Positions 20,957-32,224 are shown, numbered from the stretch's first letter. The stretch is DNA of 64,000 nt from Choristoneura fumiferana (GCF_025370935.1 NC_133473.1:20471649-20535648); one strand, 5' to 3'. A program made the numbers and translations. The notes: generated from the letters alone by a model not told the origin.

Positions 20957-23642
20957 CTTCCCTCAAGATAGCAACGTGGAACCTAGATGGGCTATCACCA
21001 AACAAAGATGAAGTTGAAATCCTGCTACACACGCATAATATCGACATACTATTAGTATCTGAAACCCACTTTACGGGAAACAGTAGAGTTAAGATAAAAA
21101 ACTATGATATTTACGCCACAAATCATCCAGATGGAACTGCACATGCAGGGGCAGCAGTAATAGTGAGATCGAATATAAAACATAGTGAGCAGCCTCAGTT
21201 TAAAAAACCTCACATACAAGCAGCCACTGTCTTAATCGAAGACCGAAATGGAACATTCAACGTTTCCGCTGTGTACTGCCCTCCTAAATACAAAATAACA
21301 GTGGATCAATATGACGAGCTATTCAGAACTCTTGGCTTACGTTTTATAGTTGGAGGAGATTGGAATGCAAAAAACCTCCACTGGGGCTCTAGACTAACTA
21401 ACACTAGAGGTAGAGAACTTAAGAAAAGTCTGGACAAAAATAATCTTACTCCAATCTCTACAGCAGAGCCCACTAACTGGCCCAGCGATCCCAACAGATT
21501 ACCAGATGTCATAGACTTCTTTATTGTGAAGGGCCTATCGAGACTCTTCCACAACATAGAAACGTGCCTAGAAGTGAACACTAACCATGTACCGGTAATA
21601 TTAATAATTGGAACCACAGTGGTTAATATTGCAAGAAATTCAAAGCTGTATAATAAACGCACGGACTGGGCCTCCTTCGGGAGCTGGTGCACCAAAGGCT
21701 TGAATTAAAAATACCTTTAAAAACAGAATCAGACATCGATAAAGCTGCCAGAACAATAACCACAACGATCCAAGAATGTTGCTGGCAGTGCACGCCGGCA
21801 GTTAGCGAGCGCCCATCGCAATGTAAAGTCTATTCGGAAATCATACGGTTGAAAATTCAGGATAAAAGGAGGCTGAGACGAGTGTGGCATACCAGTAGGC
21901 ACCCAAGTGACAAAGCGGCACTCAACAGAGTAGTTAAAGAATTGAAGACCTTAATAACAGAAGCTAATGATACAGCTGTACAAACTTACCTGGAGGGTCT
22001 CACAGCAACAAAAGCGACCAATTACTCACTGTGGAAGGCATGCAAAAATTTCGATCGACCATTATACCATAAGCCACCAATACGCACAAAGAATGGGGAA
22101 TGGGCTAGATCCGCACAAAGTAAAGCTGAATTATTCGCAAAACATTTGAGTGAAGTCTTCAAACCGAATACCGCTGTACCTACTGCAAATGAATTAGATA
22201 TCGACTCAGTCCTCAACCTAGACCTCCAGATGGACTCTCCTCTAAAATTAATAACACCGAGTGAGGTCATTAGAAGTATTAAATCTATGGATAATAACAA
22301 GGCACCAGGATTTGACCTCATCACCAAAAAGGTACTAGAAGAATTACCGCGCAAGGCTATGGTTTACCTAACCATGCTTTTCAACGCTATCATGAGAGTA
22401 GGATACTTCCCGGACTTATGGAAAGTGTCCATTATTACAATGATCCATAAGCCTGGTAAACCACCGCATGAAGTAACTTCATACAGACCGATTAGCCTGC
22501 TGCCAGTTATGTCCAAACTCTTTGAAAAGTGTCTGCTTTACAGGCTTAGCAGTGCCTTGAGGGAAAAGTCCATCGTCCCTGATCACCAGTTTGGCTTCCG
22601 AAGAGAACACTCCACCATAGAACAGGTGCACAGAGTGTGCAGGACAGTTAGAAAGACATTTGAGATGAAAGAATACTGCTCATCGGCATTTCTCGACATA
22701 CAGCAGGCTTTCGACAAAGTATGGCACAAAGGATTGCTGTATAAAATAAAGACCTTATTGCCCCACACATTCTATGACATCTTAAGATCCTATATCTCAA
22801 ACAGAATATTTCAAGTAAAAGAAATCGACTCTACATCGGGGTTTTATGAAATAACAGCAGGAGTACCACAAGGCTCGGTACTTGGACCAGTCCTGTATAC
22901 AATATTCACATCTGATATACCACAAAGCTCTGATGTTACAATCGCCACTTTCGCTGACGATACTGCACTGCTGGCTTCGAGTAAATGTCCAGTTGAAGCG
23001 TCCCGGATGCTACAAGCCAGCCTTAATAAAATTGATAAATGGCTAGCTAAATGGAGAATTGCCGTTAGTGTAGCCAAATCAATACATGTCACATTCACAC
23101 TGCGCAAGGAAGACTGTACACCTGTCACCTTAAATGGCATACAACTTCCTCATCGGGACACCGTGAAGTATCTGGGCATGCACCTGGATCGAAGACTGAC
23201 CTGGCAGAAACATATTAAAACAAAGAGAGATGAAATTAACCTAAAGTGCAAAGGCCTTCAATGGCTGATAGGTAGAAATTCAAAACTGGCTATGGACAAT
23301 AAGATTCTCATCTACAAAACCATGATAAAGCCAATTTGGACATATGGCATACAACTGTGGGGTGTTGCTAGTGCCTCTAACGTCATGATAATGCAAAGGG
23401 TGCAAAACAGTGTACTGAGACAGATATCGAGCGCACCATGGTTCCTCAAAACAACAGAGCTTCACGAAATCCTCGATATGCTATCAGTCAAGGAAGAAAT
23501 CGCTTCTTATGGCGATAAATACAAAGGAAGACTACAAAAGCATCCAAACCTACTTGCGGGGCAACTAACAATACCAGAACTTACTCGTCGTCTAAAAAAG
23601 AGACGAGATATCTTTGATGATGATGGTCAGATCAGAACATAA
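20953..23642 (+). pseudogene. Jockey LINE ORF2, endonuclease and reverse transcriptase
   Basis: ORF2 nicks the target and reverse-transcribes the element. It begins at ATG 20953, overlapping the ORF1 stop as ATGA. The APE-type endonuclease shows ATWNLDGL, VSETH and GGDWNAKN, but the usual SDH motif reads TNHVPV, losing the catalytic Asp. A one-base shift near 21675 (TTCGGGAGCTGG) moves the frame to 21687-23642. The reverse transcriptase is well kept: NNKAPGFDLI, SYRPISLLPVMSK, DIQQAFDKVWH, AGVPQGSVLGPVLY and the catalytic FADD (about 22950). The thumb region follows to a stop at 23642. The clade follows from overall layout and motif spacing. Confidence 0.88.
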
Positions 23643-23797
23643 AACTGACCACAAAAATATAAAGGGCTGTACCCCGCTGGGAGTATCTCCCTACTCATAC
23701 GCCACTGACATGACATCTGCTTATAGCCATTAGGGCTGATCGCATGATTTTATTAAAAAAAAAAAAAAAAAAAAACATTTTTGTAATGTTATATACA

Positions 23798-24491
23798 NNN
23801 NNNNNNNNNNNNNNNNNNNNNNNNNNNNNNNNNNNNNNNNNNNNNNNNNNNNNNNNNNNNNNNNNNNNNNNNNNNNNNNNNNNNNNNNNNNNNNNNNNNN
23901 NNNNNNNNNNNNNNNNNNNNNNNNNNNNNNNNNNNNNNNNNNNNNNNNNNNNNNNNNNNNNNNNNNNNNNNNNNNNNNNNNNNNNNNNNNNNNNNNNNNN
24001 NNNNNNNNNNNNNNNNNNNNNNNNNNNNNNNNNNNNNNNNNNNNNNNNNNNNNNNNNNNNNNNNNNNNNNNNNNNNNNNNNNNNNNNNNNNNNNNNNNNN
24101 NNNNNNNNNNNNNNNNNNNNNNNNNNNNNNNNNNNNNNNNNNNNNNNNNNNNNNNNNNNNNNNNNNNNNNNNNNNNNNNNNNNNNNNNNNNNNNNNNNNN
24201 NNNNNNNNNNNNNNNNNNNNNNNNNNNNNNNNNNNNNNNNNNNNNNNNNNNNNNNNNNNNNNNNNNNNNNNNNNNNNNNNNNNNNNNNNNNNNNNNNNNN
24301 NNNNNNNNNNNNNNNNNNNNNNNNNNNNNNNNNNNNNNNNNNNNNNNNNNNNNNNNNNNNNNNNNNNNNNNNNNNNNNNNNNNNNNNNNNNNNNNNNNNN
24401 NNNNNNNNNNNNNNNNNNNNNNNNNNNNNNNNNNNNNNNNNNNNNNNNNNNNNNNNNNNNNNNNNNNNNNNNNNNNNNNNNNNNNNNNNNN
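23798..24491. other. Assembly gap (694 N)
   Basis: Undetermined bases run from just after the LINE poly(A) tail. Open frames through the gap are artefacts. Upstream exons of the zinc-finger gene may be hidden here. Confidence 0.97.
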
Positions 24492-24505
24492 TGTTCCATT
24501 TTCAG

Positions 24506-24552
24506 GGCACCTGAACTACCAAAATACACATCAGTGCAGCTGCTCAAGTTGG
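24506..24552 (+). CDS. Possible small exon of the zinc-finger gene
   Basis: A 47-nt segment lies between ATTTTCAG and GG|GTGAGA and reads APELPKYTSVQLLKL in one open frame. It is on the same strand as and upstream of the ZNF839-like gene. Its phase (one base at each end) does not join directly to the next recognised exon at 25908, which needs two bases, so an unseen exon would be required. It could also be chance. Confidence 0.25.
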
Positions 24553-24879
24553 GTGAGACATACCATAGGTCAGTATCAAAACTGTAGCAATATGTTTAAA
24601 ATTCGAAGCATTAACCTTGTACTGCCCAAAAGTGCAATAGAAAGTACACAAGTTCAAGGGAATTACGGACCTATGACAAAGTAACAAAAGTAAAAATTAT
24701 TTTATTTTTATACCATGACAGTTTGTCTTTATTCCTGAAACAATTAGATCCAAATTGCTTTGTCATTTTTTGAAACATTTCTATGGCGGGCCTCTAGAGG
24801 TAAGGGATTAGTACTTGGGCGACTGACTGCTTGGAATTTTTTTGCCCCTAACAACCCCCACAAACTAAATTTCATCTTT

Positions 24880-25245
24880 TCCAAGATTGCTTAAATGGGC
24901 CTTTTTACTTTAAATGACGCACCCTATTTTTTTTTTCAGAATTGGGTAATCCTGGGTTCACCATACTCAGAATCACGAGCAGAGCAGATCACAAGCACTA
25001 TTGATTTTGACGAAGAAAAAAGACATCCCCAATTTTCAATAAAAAATTTATGTGTCCATTTCGTAATGTAACAACCCATATAAACTATATGAAAAAAAAG
25101 TCACAAAACTGGCAAAAAAATTAAGAACACTTTTTCTTTGTTTAAATCAATACTCTTGATTCTGATTAAAGAGAATCGAGAATTACCTAATTCTGAAAAA
25201 AAAGTTGTGTTGCGTCATTTAAAGTAAAAATGCCCAAATATTCAA
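24880..25245. repeat. Foldback MITE
   Basis: CTTTTTACTTTAAATGACGCA followed by TTTTTTTCAGAATTGGGTAA on the left is mirrored by AATTCTGAAAAAAAAGTTG and TGCGTCATTTAAAGTAAAAA on the right. No coding frame. Confidence 0.65.
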
Positions 25246-25299
25246 GAACTTGCCACAATTCTAATAACCCTAAGAAGCTAGAAGAAAAACCTGGGTAAA

Positions 25300-25440
25300 G
25301 TTGACTACAAAAAGATTGTTATAGCCAAAGTTATAAAAATATGTAAACACAACCTTAATATTAAGCCAATAAAGTTGTGTATACATGCTTTTGTACCTTT
25401 GGCTGTAACAATCTTTTAATCTTATTTTGTTATTCAACCT
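25300..25440. repeat. Palindromic MITE (GCCAAAGTTA family), copy 1
   Basis: GACTACAAAAAGATTGTTAT and ATAAAAATATGTAAACACAAC on the left are mirrored by GTTGTGTATACATGC and CTTTGGCTGTAACAATCTTT on the right. Relatives lie at 27745-27885 and 33475-33590. Confidence 0.6.
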
Positions 25441-25661
25441 TTTTTGTAAGCATCATCACTGTAAATTGCAAATCAGCTATTCGGCTGAGTAACATGCAGT
25501 AATGAAATAATAATCATTGGAAATTAATATGACAGTGAAGAAATTAAATTACTAAGTACTTATAAATATTATTAACCAAACACCTTATTAATTATTTACT
25601 ACTCAGTTTATTAATTACTGTGGTGCCATAGGTTCAAATGATATTTACCACTAACTTGTTA

Positions 25662-25895
25662 ACCGCGGCTTCGCACGCGCAAGCCATTCGATTCAACTGT
25701 TGATTGAAATGCTGGGATTCTAACATAGAAATTTACCTAAAATAAAATGCAGTCCCTTCGAGATAAAAAGTAATCTATAAGTTAATCCAGACGTCCAGCT
25801 ATTAACACAACAAACTCCATCCAAGTCGGACCAGCTGCTTTATCGTGAAGGAGTGATAAACATACACACACAAACTTTCACTTTTATAATATTAG
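25662..25895 (-). mobile_element. Decayed Helitron abutting a splice acceptor
   Basis: Reversed Helitron: TTAACCGCGGCTTCGC (3' hairpin side) to TTTATAATATTAGT (5' side). It ends about a dozen bases before the exon at 25908. Confidence 0.55.
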
Positions 25896-25907
25896 TGGTA
25901 TTTTCAG

Positions 25908-28900
25908 TCTCAATGTGCTGAGTGACGACCAAGTAAAGATGGTGAATCAGGCGCTGAATATTATAAAAGATCCGGAGAAGATACCCACAGAGCCTGCGTA
26001 TGATCCTGTCACCAACACGAGGTTCATATACAAGTAAGTAGCATCATAGTGTATATGAGTGTCTGTGTGACTATGCCAGCTTCATTGGAAGATTCAACAA
26101 ACACTTCTGCTATATGGGGATTTGGAAGCATATATAACTAATATATCTCATGATTTAATCAAGACTCGATTAGCTTGTTGAAGTGGCAATAAGCAGGCCA
26201 TATAGCACGGAGAACAGATGACCACTGAGGCCGAAAGGTTCTCGAGTGGAGACCGCGGTTCGGCAAACGCAGCATGGGACGTCCACTAACGAGATAGACG
26301 GATGACCTGGTTAAAGCCGCAGGCTCACGGTGGTCGCAGGCCGATTCCACCGAAGCCGCTTTGTACAGGTTTCCTCCCGATGTTTTTATGCACCGTAAAA
26401 CTTGAGATAAATTCCAAATGTCATTTTGCTTGCACATAAATTCCGAAAAACTCATAGGCGCGCGCCTAAGCTCGAAACCACGACCCTCTGCTTGAGAACC
26501 AGATTGCTTCACGTTTCTGACGCTCACGATTGCGATGAAATGACTGTTTTTGTATGCGAAACCTGTCATTTGATTGCATCTGCGAGCGTCGGAAACGTTA
26601 GGCTATATGGCCTCAGGTCAAACCACTAGGCCACCACGGCTTAATCAAGCAATCTCTCTATTGGTCAATGTCTATTGTCAGCGCCATGTCTACGGGTCAA
26701 TGATCAATGTAGAGCGAGATTGCCTACACCGCTTCCGCGCCTCTCAAAAAGTCAATCATAATTTTATTTTGCACTGGAAACTGGAAAATGGTGCCCTCTG
26801 GCGTCTCGAGCGACTTTACCTACGTATCAGTTGAGATTCATTTGTAAAAAAAAAAGTTTGTTAACGTCACTAAAGCAATGTAACTTTTGTATACATCACT
26901 AAACTGCCCTCCTAAGCCGAAAGGCGCTATCTAAAAAAAAATTGCTTTTCTGTCATTTATACCATGTGATGCAGAATGTTTTAAGCTACACAATAGTATT
27001 AATAACTCGTGATTTTTTTTGAGATAGCGCCTTTTGGCTTAGGAGGGCAGTAAAGCAATCTAACTTTTGTAAACATCATTAAAACAATGTAACTTTTATA
27101 AACGTCACCAAAGCAATGTAACTTTTGTAAACATCACTAAAGCAATGTAACTTTTGTAAACATCACTAAAGCAATGTAACTTTTGTAAACACCACTAAAG
27201 CAATGTATCTTTTGATCCGTCAGGATTGTCTCCCCAAAGGACCTGAAGGTGGTTGGCAAAAACAAAGTGGTGATGAAGGAGAAACAGGAGCCGAAGCGAG
27301 AGCTGCGCAAAGTGGAGCTCGCTCACTTCGACGACGAAGCCCGGGTACCTTTGGCGGTGAGATCATTTATTCATCATCCATCGTCATCATCATCATCCTA
27401 TATTTTATACTACGTCCCAGCACTGCCAGGCACAAGACTCTTTTCAGAATGAGGGCTAGGGAACTTCACATGCACTATTGAATTGCTTAGCAGGTTTGTA
27501 CAGATTTTCTCACGATGTTTCCTTCAGCGTAAAGATCATGGTAGATTTCAAATATAATTTCGCACATTAATTTCTAAAAACTTAAGAGGTGCGACCCGGG
27601 CTTGAATTCACGACTCTGCTTGAGAGGCCATAGGTTTAAACCACTAGGCTTAATCACTTTCTAAAATCGATAAAAATTCTGCAACTGATTGCAGATAATA
27701 TAAATGAAAAAAAAAGCTAATTATGTCATTCCCAGGCAGTGTACAGTCTCCTACAAAGTTATTGATACGGCCAAAGTTACAAAAGTCTGTATACACAACC
27801 TTAACTTTAAACGAATAAAGTCGTGTATTCTTATTTTTGTAAATTAGGCCGTATCGATGTCTTTGTAGTTGACTGTACCAGTGGAACTGAAACCTTGGTT
27901 TTTTTAACTGACCCTCAAAATTTAATTTGGTTCCGCAGACCGTAATAACCAGGAGCGGGAGAAAGGTGAAGCTGCCCAAACAGATGCAGACGGAGGAAAC
28001 GCCCCAGAAACCGAGGAAGCGAAACGATAACATCGTCACCTGCATCCAGTGTTCTGCTGTAAGTCTCTAAACATTTAGCTTTAATCCATCGATTTAGAAT
28101 ACCCTAGATACCCTTTCAAACTGGTGCACCTAATGCGTAGAGGGTCGCGTTATGCCTAAACTTCATATTAAATTAGCTTTGGGTCTAGGATGATGTTAGC
28201 CTTTTTGGCAGACTGCTTACTTCGTTTTAAAGCTATATCTTTATCAGCCTAAATTGCGTTATGCCTAATTGTCTTAAATACCTACAACATAAATCAGGCA
28301 TATATTTTCAGCAGCATTTCGCAGGGCTCCTGTTCCTAGGCGGTCTGCCGTTCGGGCATCTGAAGAAGCTTAACGAACCTAACCTACCTAATATTTATTG
28401 TGTAGGTAATAATCACTAGCTTTTGAACTAAAAGGCAGTCTGTCAATGACACTCCTTGCCTTCCTCGCTTCTAACCAATATCGCAGTAGGTCTAACTATC
28501 TATATGTCTACTTCCCACTATGACTAGTCATAACGCGACTTAGTCGCTTTACGCATTAGGTACACCAATTTGAAAGGCTAGATACCCTGTTAACTCTTAA
28601 AGTGTGTCTTGCTACAACTGTGTTTAAACACTTTCTAAGCACAGTTGCGCTGTCAGTAACGCGTGCTTCGTTATCGGAACAACATGCTGAAGTGCCCCAT
28701 AAGAAAGTGCAAAAATAATACATTAACGACTTTGAAAAGGATATATAGCATATTGTATTTTCGGTTAAAACATTATTGTTTTAAATTAATTTCAATAAGT
28801 ACTTCTATCTTCATTTGAAACGTCAAAGCCGTCAATTTGTTATGATTGTCACGCGGCGTAAACTGAATTCGACTTAGGGATCGTCTCAAGGTATAGTATT

Positions 28901-31165
28901 GTTTAAAATCATCTTGCCTACGACCGAAAGCGCAATGGTCTTATTATTTTGTAATGACATAACGTACCTCAAAATAGATAATTTTCTGAGTGAACTTTAT
29001 GAACATTACGTCAAGGTTCAATTTTGTTGACATATTGATTTTAGATACGAGATTTTTTCAAAGTAGTGACGCTATGTAGGTATGTATGTTTATTTCATTG
29101 GTTTCATGTTTGCCTTGTCTTTGTTCTATTGTCATGTTTTTATGGCGTTAAATAAATGTATTTTCTTTCTTTCTTTCTTTCAAATGAAAGAAATAAATTA
29201 AAAAATCAAAAGCGCCACCACAATAAGAAAAACTTTCAATAAAAACTAAAAAGAAAAAAACAAGTCTATTAGTCTAAGGCTCTGTTAAGTAACTTAAAGT
29301 TCAACATGAGATTCTGTTCCACTGTTGTTATGTTTGTTTGTCTCAAAAAATTGTTATCAATTATTTTCCAGGACTTCGGCAGTTTATACCAACTCCAGAA
29401 GCACTACGAGAGCAACCCCAGCCACGCGCCAGCCAAGCTCCACTCGAACCTGTTCCAGTGTCTCCTGGCTATCGTGACCAGCAGCCCGGCGGACGCCCGC
29501 GCCAAACTCCTCGTGCAACAGCTGGAACACCTGGTGCATAAACTGAGAGCGCTGCTGCCGTGTCTGTTGAAGGCTGGGGAGCATGACAAGCCTTGCAGCA
29601 TCGGAGACGATGTCAGCAGGTATGTTGTTTTACAATGAGGGCTAAAAGACAGGCGAAATATCGTTAGATGGCGTTAGTATCGTGAGGTTTATTTGACGTT
29701 CTGGTCTTGCTTGCAATTAGCTAATAACTAAATGAGCCAATAACAGAACAACACACTCAACAGATACCAGATGTTAGATGTATAACATCTGGTAGCATGG
29801 TGTACGGTTGTGTTGCTCTGAAGATGAGCTCTGGTTGAGTTCGAAACGCGTCAGTTTAGTGTGGTGGAGGAACTGCATGAACACGTATATTTTGCATAAA
29901 CTTAGCTTTCAGAAGGTCGCGGGTGAGCAAAGAAATTCTTTTAGTTCCTTAGTAAGGGTTATGCTATGCTGAGTCAGCGAACTGACTGATCTAAATGAGC
30001 CACCCTGTATATTGTTTAAATATCCAACAACCACTAAAAAAAAACATATTTTTGTTCCAGATTATTCGGCATGAATCCAGGTAAATACAGTCTAAACATA
30101 GACGCGCTCAACTGCGTCAAAGACAAAGATGGGCACTGCGAGCACAACCCGCCTCCCCCCAAACCCAGCCCCGTCGTGAACCACTTCAGCGCGGACGTCA
30201 ACAAACCCTCACAACTCTGGCTCTCCAAGCACAAAGAAGAAATAGCCAACATCGATCCAGAGAGCGACGACTGCGCCAGAATAAACACTGTCCACAAGTG
30301 GCCCACAGTCTGCAACAAGACATGGAACACAAAACAAAAGTTGCAGAGAAACATCAAAAAAATGAGATTAGCATCGGACGCTAGTGAATCCCTGCTGGAG
30401 CTGAGTAGAGACGATCTGGCCACGCTAGCAACTAACGAATGTGCAATACCCGTGCCGCAAAAAATGACGACGCTACTCAAAAATGAAAACGAAACGCCCA
30501 ATGAAATCAACGATCAACTAGAACCGATTAGCTTTGAAGGCACGATCAAGAAATCCAAAGGCTCTCATATACAGTTCCACTCGGCACATTTCGATATTCG
30601 GTCTTCGCCTATCAAACCGTCGTCTACAGTATTTAGGAAATTCCAAATAAACCCGGATAAAATGGAGAAGCTGAATGTACAAATCATACGACCATTAGCG
30701 TTAGAAGCAAAACTTGATGAACTTAATGAAATTACACCAACGACCTCAGATTGCAACAAACTTGACAGTATATTTAGAGATGAGATTGAAATGACTTGTA
30801 AAGACGTAATTAGTAATGGAATAAGTTTTGATACCACTAAGAATTGGGCGATGTCGTCAGAATCGAACGATCAGTCCCACGACAGTTTCATGAAATCGAA
30901 TACATTGATAGAACCATCTTTAATACATGTCAAGGATGATGCGATGGACACAGGGGTAGATTATAATATCACACAGAATGCGGACATGCCTATACTTAAT
31001 GAAAACCATGATAATCATGATAACCACCTATCGTTAGCACAGAGCCAATCAGTATTGAACTTTTTAGAAAATCTAGGTAATGAATGCCTCACCTACCCTG
31101 AACCTGAGATTAGAAACACTTCTGTTGACTTCCAATTAGATTTATTTTCGTTTAATAATACTTAA
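25908..31165 (+). CDS. C2H2 zinc-finger protein resembling ZNF839, 5' part missing
   Basis: Five exons join cleanly: 25908-26033, 27224-27356, 27939-28058, 29372-29619 and 30061-31165. They encode 576 residues up to the stop. Order: a conserved block (VNQALNIIKDPEKIPTEP, YDPVTNTRFIYKIVSPKDL), a basic linker (TRSGRKVKLPK), one zinc finger split by intron 3 (CIQCSADFGSLYQLQKH then H six residues on), a helical region (AKLLVQQLEHLVHKLRALLP), then a long low-complexity tail that ends DFQLDLFSFNNT. The linker and finger suggest a nuclear DNA- or chromatin-binding protein. The DPxKxPxxPxYDPxT/SPxDL layout recalls the DUF4764 region of vertebrate ZNF839; this is recognition, not a search. Exon 1 begins mid-codon, so upstream exons are missing, possibly in the gap. 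A polyadenylation signal lies near 31238. Confidence 0.75.
26159..26360 (+). mobile_element. RTE LINE remnant
   Basis: With stops and shifts it encodes the same tail as 370-650: DHWGRKVLEWRPRFGKR-like and MGRPLTR-like text followed by DDLVKAAGS. It lies in intron 1 of the zinc-finger gene and runs into a SINE. Confidence 0.6.
26361..26640 (-). mobile_element. tRNA-derived SINE, reverse, copy 1
   Basis: Reverse-strand SINE: GGTTTCCTCCCGATGTTTTT on the left, tRNA-like head (GGTCAAACCACTAGGCCACC, carrying the reversed A box) on the right. The same family occurs at 27370-27655 and 43415-43640. Confidence 0.65.
26865..27215 (+). repeat. 29-bp minisatellite ending at a splice acceptor
   Basis: Units of 29 bp (consensus TAAAGCAATGTAACTTTTGT then AAACATCAC) occur once or more before 26900 and about six times at 27051-27215. 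The last unit degenerates into TTTTGATCCGTCAG, the acceptor of the exon at 27224. Confidence 0.85.
26904..27050. mobile_element. 147-bp MITE inserted in the minisatellite
   Basis: Its inverted ends are CTGCCCTCCTAAGCCGAAAG / CTTTTGGCTTAGGAGGGCAG, continuing through GCGCTATCT. It is flanked by TAAA at 26900-26903 and 27051-27054. The undisturbed minisatellite unit shows one TAAA, proving a 4-bp duplication. Confidence 0.85.
27370..27655 (-). mobile_element. tRNA-derived SINE, reverse, copy 2
   Basis: A (CAT)n-like edge and CACTGCCAGGCACAAGAC are followed by AACTTCACATGCACTATTG, TTTCTCACGATGTTTCCTTC and a head ending TTTAAACCACTAGGCTTA. It occupies intron 2 of the zinc-finger gene. Confidence 0.65.
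27745..27885. repeat. Palindromic MITE (GCCAAAGTTA family), copy 2
   Basis: CTACAAAGTTATTGATACGG on the left is mirrored by CCGTATCGATGTCTTTGTAG on the right, around GTATACAC/GTGTATTC. Confidence 0.65.
28112..28577. mobile_element. 466-bp foldback element with 8-bp target duplication
   Basis: It begins CCTTTCAAACTGGTGCACC and ends GTACACCAATTTGAAAGG. Identical CTAGATAC 8-mers flank it (28104-28111, 28578-28585). Inverted arms extend to GTCGCGTTATG. The 8-bp duplication fits hAT, P or similar. It lies in intron 3 of the zinc-finger gene. Confidence 0.75.
29815..29960 (+). repeat. Interspersed repeat (GAGGAACTGCATGAACAC family), copy 2
   Basis: Carries GATGAGCTCTGGTTGAGTTC and GGAGGAACTGCATGAACAC, matching 16808-16955 and, reversed, 40590-40740. 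Confidence 0.55.
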
Positions 31166-31539
31166 AATCGGAATAGGAATTATAGGTATATTTATATTAA
31201 GATGACATGACTGATAATTAAGTAATGTTTATTTACAATAAATAATCTTAGTTCAATTTATAAAAAAATGTGTTTGATTTTTCAGAAAGGCAAGATTTTT
31301 TTTTAGTCAATGAACTGGCCTGATTGATGTCAATATATATTCTGTAAAATGGGTTCAAGTTGGGGGTCCATATAGGCTAAATCATAATGTAATGTTTGTC
31401 ATAACTCTTTCCCTGAATCCATTAGTTTTTCAGAATTGTTATAAACCAAACCTAACCTAGTCATAGGCGTATGCCTACCCCAGGATGTTGGGCTACCGAT
31501 ACAAAAATACTGATATCTTCAAACAAAAATCGATGCCAA

Positions 31540-32224
31540 TCCGTCGTTGAATGTGATATTTTCATAATATCATATTTGCAAAACACGCTATTCTCAAAAC
31601 ATCACAAAAGCAAAATATGATAGTCGCACAACATGATATTCGCAAAACATCATATTAGCAAGACATGATCTTCGCAAAATATTTCTGTAACAAGTTTTGA
31701 AAGAAACATTAACTACGCTCATTAAGTCATTACTTTTCGAGAACACGAATGTATATGTCGGCGGCCGATCGTAAAATCCGCTAGATCATGAAATTCCTAG
31801 GCATATCATGAAACGCCGCCATATCGGTTCTGGCACTTCGCCGGCCGCTGCCGCGGCACGCTCGCTCGGCTCCTGCGTTGTGGTCACAATTAATACTAAC
31901 CACTCCTCGCTTCGCTCGTCGTACCTAAATTTTTTTTCGGCATATCACGATTTTACGATCGGCCACCGACATATAAGTATTCGTGTTCTCGAAAAGTACT
32001 GACTTAATGAGCGTAGTTAATGTTTCTTTCAAAACTTGTTACAGAAATATTTTGCGAAGATCATGTCTTGCTAATATGATGTTTTGCGAATATCATGTTG
32101 TGCGACTATCATATTTTGCTTTTGTGATGTTTTAAGAATAGCGTGTTTTGCGAATATGATGTTTTGAGAATATCGTGTTTTGCAAATATCATGTCTTGCG
32201 AATATGATATCCAACGACGGAGGG
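31540..32224. mobile_element. 685-bp foldback element built on TTTTGCGAATATCATG arrays
   Basis: The 11-mer ATCGATGCCAA flanks it on both sides (31529-31539, 32225-32235). Ends are inverted (CCGTCGTTG / CAACGACGG). Both arms, about 200 bp, carry irregular TGATATTCGCAAAACA-type units and then share TTTGAAAGAAACATTAACTA and TTTTCGAGAACACGAAT in inverted orientation. The centre (31740-31960) is unique and GC-richer. No protein of its own. Confidence 0.8.

Larger units (their letters stand above)
19585..23777 (+). mobile_element. Nearly full-length Jockey-clade LINE
   Basis: Two ORFs (gag-like and endonuclease/reverse transcriptase) are followed by a short 3' UTR ending in a poly(A) tract at 23755-23776. 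The 5' UTR probably lies in 19350-19585, but I cannot fix its start. Three frame disruptions or motif changes (see the ORFs) suggest a recently dead copy. The right flank runs into a 694-bp gap, so the target duplication cannot be confirmed. Confidence 0.88.

Noticed and set aside
23744..24547. Open frames of about 250 codons
   Set aside because: They consist almost wholly of undetermined bases.
26159..26569. 136-codon minus-strand frame
   Set aside because: It runs through an RTE remnant and a SINE on the opposite strand.
29338..29601. Several overlapping frames in other phases
   Set aside because: Shadows of the GC-rich zinc-finger gene exon at 29372-29619.
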